NCBI RefSeq assembly: GCF_900215155.1
Contig: NZ_LT907980.1
Span: 1,116,001-1,180,000, forward strand
DNA length: 64,000 bases
Direction: 5' to 3'
Origin: Marinobacter sp. LV10R510-11A
Lineage (GTDB): Bacteria > Pseudomonadota > Gammaproteobacteria > Pseudomonadales > Oleiphilaceae
The notes under the pieces were generated by a model. That model searched no databases and was not told the DNA's origin. It saw only the letters and a list, made by a program, of their open reading frames with translations. Positions 59,690 through 64,000 of this stretch are shown piece after piece. The position numbers and the translations under genes were made by a program. Numbering within the stretch: position 1 is the first letter of the stretch; each line of letters starts with the position of its first letter.

Positions 59690-60700
59690 TTATCCTTCCG
59701 AGATAGTATAGGGCTCTTTGGTAATGCGATTCTTTTGTCCGGTATCCCTGTGAACCGTCCGGACATTACCTTCCTGATCACGAAAAACCGTACTCACCAT
59801 ATTTACAACACGGTTATCGTAGGTAATCCGTGAAACAACTTCAAAAAAACGGGTTTGCAGCCCCAGCCCTATGGGTTTCAAGCCAAGCGCTGCAAATTCC
59901 GGGAGGGCCATGAAGTCCTGAAGGCTTTCGAACGGCTCTTCCTCGCGCTTTTCAAGAATAGACGCTGCTTGGGCTGTCGTCAGCTCTTCATGCAATGACA
60001 TCAAAACTTCGGCGGTCGCGGTATTCACGTTGATACCCAGCCCAACCACCGGCAAGGTGGCCACATGAGGTCGCAGGGCCACGTATATTTCTTCTGTCAT
60101 GCCCTCAATTAGCCGGAGTTCCGACACGCTAACAAAGGGTTGATTCGCAGCGCGAAACCCAGGCTCAGCCATCAGGTACTGACCGTCTTCCGCGCCATAA
60201 GCACTGATTGTTTGATCGTCTGGATCAATCCAGTCCACCAAGGCATCTACCGAAATGCCGGTAATTCCGAGGGCAATCAGCAAGCGGGTGATACGATCCT
60301 TGGTTATTGGGTCCACCTGGCCGTTCGCAGAAACCAGATCATTAAGGTTTATCCGTCCGCCCAGGCCGTCTATCTGAACCTCCGCCACCCCGTTAGCATC
60401 CAGGGGCAAGACAGCCGCATTCATCGCCCAGAACTCATCAAGGCTGTCGACCATCAGGCTGTCTTCCTTATCTTCTTCAAAATCCCGCACCAGAATCTGG
60501 CGGGCAAAGGCTTCAGCCCCCAAGGCAATGCTGCGACCCTGTTGCTGCGCCAGATAGTGACCAGCTTTGAACACTCGCACGTTTTGCTGCTGAGTCATCC
60601 CTGAGGCCAGCATAACCACCAGCGCCATAGCCAGCAGCACCATAATCAGCGCGACACCCTGTTGTTTTTTTGGCAACGCAATACAGTCGCAGGTGGTCAT
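59690..60700 (-). CDS. gspK: Type II secretion minor pseudopilin GspK
   Basis: 336 residues. The prepilin region is KKQQGVALIMVLLAMALVVM, with Gly before the hydrophobic helix, and a Val in place of the usual Phe; the Glu-5 typical of pseudopilins is absent, as in all GspK. GspK tops the pseudopilus tip. The globular domain with LGGRINLNDLVSANGQVDPI and the helix-hairpin-helix-like segment FESLQDFMALPEF is also typical. Confidence 0.92.
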   Translation of the reverse strand: MTTCDCIALPKKQQGVALIMVLLAMALVVMLASGMTQQQNVRVFKAGHYLAQQQGRSIALGAEAFARQILVRDFEEDKEDSLMVDSLDEFWAMNAAVLPLDANGVAEVQIDGLGGRINLNDLVSANGQVDPITKDRITRLLIALGITGISVDALVDWIDPDDQTISAYGAEDGQYLMAEPGFRAANQPFVSVSELRLIEGMTEEIYVALRPHVATLPVVGLGINVNTATAEVLMSLHEELTTAQAASILEKREEEPFESLQDFMALPEFAALGLKPIGLGLQTRFFEVVSRITYDNRVVNMVSTVFRDQEGNVRTVHRDTGQKNRITKEPYTISEG

Positions 60701-60706
60701 AGCCTA

Positions 60707-61432
60707 TTAGCCTCCCGGCCCTGTCGTGCCTGGAATATCTGCATCGTCGTCTTCATCATTCTTGCTACGGGCTTCGTTTACTTGGTTAACAAGGCCCTGT
60801 GCACCCGCAAGATCAAAGTCTGGCAGAACAAAGGTTCGCACGAGTTCGCCAAAACGCTCGTGTTCCAGCGTAATTTCCATACCCAAAGGAAACGATATAT
60901 CCGGGCGGCTGCCGGGGCTCAATGCCGCCATGGCCTCACCTGAAGGCCATTCTGGCTCCCAGGTGTTTTCTTCGTTGAGAAACCTAATATCGAACGCGGT
61001 AACACCTTCAAGCAACAACAAATCCCGACTATTGTCTTCCTGGCCCTGATCCAATGTTGGCCAATACCGGCGGCGCAGTTCGGTGCCGGTGTATTCCCAG
61101 CCAACCCGTTGCAGACTGCTGCGCCGGATACCCAGTGGATTGCGCCAGCCCTGCCGTGTCAACATGAGCGCAAACTCATCTTCACGGCTGGTCAAAGCGG
61201 GCTTGAAGTCACCGTATAGATCCCGGGCCGGTCGATTTACTATCTGGGTAATGTCCCGCTCTAAAAGCAACATGGCCCGCTGCAGGCCATCAAACTGTTC
61301 GGCAAGCTCATCAACTCTGTCACGGGAAAGGATCACTCCGCTAAGCACCTGCCACACGCCAATACCAATCACCGCGGTAATGGTAATGGCCACCAGAACC
61401 TCAAGAAGCGTAAAGCCTTGCTGGCGCCTCAT
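60707..61432 (-). CDS. gspJ: Type II secretion minor pseudopilin GspJ
   Basis: 241 residues. MRRQQGFTLLEVLVAITITA carries the G|FTLLE prepilin peptidase site. The globular text LLERDITQIVNRPARDLYGD and RVGWEYTGTELRRRYWPTLD is typical of GspJ. The tail is Asp/Gly-rich (DEDDDADIPGTTGPGG). Its start overlaps the gspI stop by four bases. Confidence 0.92.
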   Translation of the reverse strand: MRRQQGFTLLEVLVAITITAVIGIGVWQVLSGVILSRDRVDELAEQFDGLQRAMLLLERDITQIVNRPARDLYGDFKPALTSREDEFALMLTRQGWRNPLGIRRSSLQRVGWEYTGTELRRRYWPTLDQGQEDNSRDLLLLEGVTAFDIRFLNEENTWEPEWPSGEAMAALSPGSRPDISFPLGMEITLEHERFGELVRTFVLPDFDLAGAQGLVNQVNEARSKNDEDDDADIPGTTGPGG

Positions 61433-61830
61433 CTTTCACCCACGAAGGCAGAAAGCGTGTGCACGGAATATGGCTTTGAGCGACCCTCTTGATAGCGCGC
61501 CACCTCAACTTCAACGCGCCGCATTTTAGCTTCGGCTGTGGCCAACACCTTGGTGGTCACTTGCCATCGAAAAGGACCATAGTCTTGATCTTTCGCGTTC
61601 TCGGAGATGCCGGGTAGGTTATCTTCCAGCCGAATTTCGTTTATACGGTTTTCAGCAAGCCAGCCTGCGAGGGTTTTGTCACGGATGCTCTCATAGCTGG
61701 AAATATACTGACTGCCCACCTCGGCTGCGGCTGTGGCAATCAGCCCAAACACCAGCAGCGCAATCATCACTTCAATGAGCGTGAAGCCTCTTGCGGATTT
61801 TGGCAGTTTTGATGGCTTCCCTCGTATCAC
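61429..61830 (-). CDS. gspI: Type II secretion minor pseudopilin GspI
   Basis: 133 residues. The prepilin site is SARGFTLIEVMIALLVFGLI. The rest (WLAENRINEIRLEDNLPGIS and VTTKVLATAEAKMRRVEVEV) matches the short GspI family. Overlaps both neighbours by four bases. Confidence 0.9.
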   Translation of the reverse strand: MIRGKPSKLPKSARGFTLIEVMIALLVFGLIATAAAEVGSQYISSYESIRDKTLAGWLAENRINEIRLEDNLPGISENAKDQDYGPFRWQVTTKVLATAEAKMRRVEVEVARYQEGRSKPYSVHTLSAFVGER

Positions 61831-62366
61831 TCATTATCTCCGTCATCGCCAGGCCGCTGCCACTGAATTGGCGAAATACCATCGGACGCCAGGATTTGGG
61901 TGTAATCTGTGTCGCTACCGACGGTAAACTCCAGTTCAAAAGGGGTGGTTTCCCCACTGGAAAAAAACACCACATCCGGCCGCAGCTTGTCCTCAGCCGA
62001 CGCCAGGCGGGGAGCATCACTTTCGATAAACCGTGTTGCGACCAACCACTCCGGAAACTCTCGTGCCCGGAATATGCGCTCTCCTGACGATTTCCAATCG
62101 TTTTCTTCGTCCTGAAAGGCGACAAAACGATACCCGTTTTCTTCGAACAGCAGGCCCAACTCCAAGTTGTTAAGCACCGCCTGATCCGAGGCAGTTTGCA
62201 TCAGCAGGTAAAGTTCCCGCACCTCATTCAGCAACTCCCGCTGCTGCGAGTTTCCACCCATGGTGAACACTGCCATAGCGGCAAGTAGCCCGACCAGAAC
62301 CAGGACAACCAGTATCTCAATAAGCGTAAAACCACTGTGTTTGTGCCCTGACCCCAGTTGCATCAC
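61827..62366 (-). CDS. gspH: Type II secretion minor pseudopilin GspH
   Basis: 179 residues. KHSGFTLIEILVVLVLVGLL is the prepilin site and helix, and the globular GspH domain follows with ELYLLMQTASDQAVLNNLEL and GLLFEENGYRFVAFQDEEND. It begins three bases after the gspG stop. Confidence 0.9.
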   Translation of the reverse strand: MMQLGSGHKHSGFTLIEILVVLVLVGLLAAMAVFTMGGNSQQRELLNEVRELYLLMQTASDQAVLNNLELGLLFEENGYRFVAFQDEENDWKSSGERIFRAREFPEWLVATRFIESDAPRLASAEDKLRPDVVFFSSGETTPFELEFTVGSDTDYTQILASDGISPIQWQRPGDDGDNE

Positions 62367-62369
62367 AAA

Positions 62370-62822
62370 TCAGTTACCGATGGTCCAAATGCTGATATCA
62401 GCCGCATCCTCATCACCACCTTCTTGGCCGTCGGAACCGTAAGAGTACAGATCGTAGGCACCTTCAGTGCCTGGGCTCACGTACTGGAAGTCATTGCCCC
62501 AAGGGTCTGATGGAATGCTTTTCATGTAGCCGTTAGGATTCCAGTTTTTTGGCTCGGGACTGCCAGAAGGCTGGGATTTCAAAGCATCCAGGCCTTGTTG
62601 GGTGGAGGGGTAATGACTGTTATCGAGGCGGTACAGGTCTAGCGATTTTGAAATATTGGTGAGCTGCGTTTCCGCAACGGTCACCTTGGCCTGATCGCTT
62701 CGGCCCATAATATTCGGTGCCACAACCGCTACCAACAGGCCGAGAATTACCATCACAACCATGATTTCGATGAGGGTAAAGCCTCGGCTGGATTGGGGTG
62801 TACTCAGGTTTTTCATCGTCAT
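62370..62822 (-). CDS. gspG: Type II secretion major pseudopilin GspG
   Basis: About 150 residues. QSSRGFTLIEIMVVMVILGL is the prepilin site; LYRLDNSHYPSTQQGLDALK and NWNPNGYMKSIPSDPWGNDF are the GspG hallmarks, including the calcium-loop aspartates near YSYGSDGQEGG. The start at 62822 (MTMKN) has AGTGGA at good spacing; 62834 is an alternative. Confidence 0.94.
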   Translation of the reverse strand: MTMKNLSTPQSSRGFTLIEIMVVMVILGLLVAVVAPNIMGRSDQAKVTVAETQLTNISKSLDLYRLDNSHYPSTQQGLDALKSQPSGSPEPKNWNPNGYMKSIPSDPWGNDFQYVSPGTEGAYDLYSYGSDGQEGGDEDAADISIWTIGN

Positions 62823-62867
62823 TATTCCACTCATTATTGGCTGAATTTATAAGGTTTTTTTGGGCGA

Positions 62868-64000
62868 CTAACCAACCAGGTTACTCATATTCAGTATTGG
62901 TAGCATGATGGCCATTACAATAATCAGAACCACCACACCCATTACCAGCAGCATCATGGGTTCAAAAAGCCCAACGATGGCAGCCATTTTGGACTGCAGT
63001 GTGTTTTCCTGCATAGTCGCGGTGCGCTCCAACATGCTGTCCAGTTCGCCACTGGCCTCGCCACTGGCAATCATGTGTAGCATCATCGGTGGAAAGTAGC
63101 CGGACTGATCCAGCGCTCGGTGTAAAGAGCCACCTTCACTGACTTTGCGCGCGGCTTCTTTGAGCTCCTGGCGCAGATAGTCATTCGACAGTACCTCCCC
63201 GGCAATTCGCATGGCATCGACTAATGGAACACCGCTGGTTGTAAGGATACTTAGCGTGCTGGCATACCGCGCCGTATTAACGCCCCGAACCATCCCGGAA
63301 AACAGCGGCAAGTGCAGCAGACGTTTATGAAAGCGCATCCGGAAGGCCGGCTTCGTGAGCGCATAACGAAAGACCATAAAGGCCACAACCAGCAGAATAA
63401 CGAGATAGACACCGTAACTGGAAAGAAATTCCGACATGGCCAACATGGCTTGGGTCAGCGCCGGCAACTCCTGGCCCTGCTTTAAAAAAACATCAATAAT
63501 ATCGGGCACAACGTAAGTCAGCAGAAACACCACAATGGCTATCGCGACAAAACTCAGAATAATCGGATAAATGGCAGCAAGTTGAATTTTTTGACGCGCT
63601 TCCTGTCGGTTCTCTGTGTAATCAGCCAGTCGGTTCAGAACCAAATCCAGATGCCCTGCATGCTCACCCGCCGCAACCGTTGAACGGTAGAGCCGCGGGA
63701 AAGCTTTTGGAAATTCACTAAGGCTGTCTGCCAGCGTATAGCCTTCCATTACTTTTGCCCGAATGGCGATGAGCATGCTGCGGATACGAGGTTTACTGGT
63801 TTGTTGTGCCGTTGCTGAGAGTGCCTGTTCTATAGGAATGCCAGACTGAATCAACGTTGCCAGTTGGCGCGTGACCAGCGCAAGATCGGCGGCCGCCAGA
63901 GTGCCCCCGCTGCTCAGCGGGTTGCTGGGGGAGCGTTTCTGAACGGCCGGCTCCACCGCCAGTGGCGTGAGGCCTTTTTCCCGGAGCTGTTGGCGCACTG
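62868..64000 (-). CDS. gspF: Type II secretion platform protein GspF (5' end outside window)
   Basis: 376 residues are visible, starting inside the first cytoplasmic domain (RQQLREKGLTPLAVEPAVQK); roughly 25-30 N-terminal residues lie beyond the window. Two GspF domains are present, each with the AxxGE-type signature (TVAAGEHAGHLDLVLNRLAD and IASGEASGELDSMLERTATM), and hydrophobic helices around FVAIAIVVFLLTYVVPDIID and MMLLVMGVVVLIIVMAIMLP. GspF forms the inner-membrane core with GspL, GspM and the GspE ATPase. Confidence 0.93.
   Translation of the reverse strand, partial: VRQQLREKGLTPLAVEPAVQKRSPSNPLSSGGTLAAADLALVTRQLATLIQSGIPIEQALSATAQQTSKPRIRSMLIAIRAKVMEGYTLADSLSEFPKAFPRLYRSTVAAGEHAGHLDLVLNRLADYTENRQEARQKIQLAAIYPIILSFVAIAIVVFLLTYVVPDIIDVFLKQGQELPALTQAMLAMSEFLSSYGVYLVILLVVAFMVFRYALTKPAFRMRFHKRLLHLPLFSGMVRGVNTARYASTLSILTTSGVPLVDAMRIAGEVLSNDYLRQELKEAARKVSEGGSLHRALDQSGYFPPMMLHMIASGEASGELDSMLERTATMQENTLQSKMAAIVGLFEPMMLLVMGVVVLIIVMAIMLPILNMSNLVG

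Noticed and set aside
1..64000. tRNA and rRNA genes
   Set aside because: I saw no tRNA-like cloverleaf with TTCRANN and no rRNA sequence on reading both strands, though a covariance search would be more sensitive.

Overview
The window reads as a chromosome segment of a marine gammaproteobacterium, most like Marinobacter. This is a judgement from overall protein character: type II secretion cluster, DAB inorganic-carbon genes, PQQ dehydrogenase, YebG/LexA SOS control, YfeH-like carrier. No database search was possible. Ordinary chromosomal genes flank a large accessory block at about 5.8-30.64 kb.

Left flank (1-5.7 kb): the tail of a PepSY-flavodoxin-reductase fusion, a 6-phosphogluconate dehydrogenase, an MFS exporter, and a LysE exporter convergent with an AraC regulator.

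Accessory block (about 5.8-30.64 kb): an integron cassette array read on the minus strand. Most genes are followed at their 3' end by an attC site. About 25 sites are recognisable on the plus strand as (N)CTAAC...GTTAR. At the promoter-proximal end (30624-30640) sits an inverted CTAAC/GTTAG pair that looks like an attI core. No integron integrase is present in the window, so this is an integrase-less array (CALIN-like) or a platform that lost intI. Cassette cargo includes a complete Thoeris-type anti-phage module (TIR-like ThsB and SIR2-SLOG ThsA), CcdAB and ParE-type toxin-antitoxin pairs, a pentapeptide-repeat protein, a GFA-family protein, a tautomerase, a monooxygenase and many unknowns. 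One cassette is exactly duplicated. A family of about 335-bp ORF-poor cassettes occurs five times with conserved complementary segments. The array has been invaded by a group II intron at an attC end, whose maturase gene is itself split by a small inverted-repeat element, and by two IS91-type elements, one of which lies inside an attC.

Right of the array (30.8-50.4 kb): a RES-Xre toxin-antitoxin pair with a palindromic operator, an alpha/beta hydrolase, a nitronate monooxygenase, a TonB receptor (probably for PQQ) convergent with a membrane PQQ dehydrogenase, a GST-like protein, fabH, yebG with an exact LexA box, dabBA with a divergent LysR regulator, a Baeyer-Villiger-type flavin monooxygenase, and a GntR regulator with a YfeH-like carrier.

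Far right (50.5-64 kb): a three-gene TonB receptor / periplasmic binding protein / hybrid histidine kinase operon, glutathione reductase, an acetyltransferase, and the type II secretion genes gspF (cut by the window edge) through gspM. No tRNA, rRNA or CRISPR array was seen.
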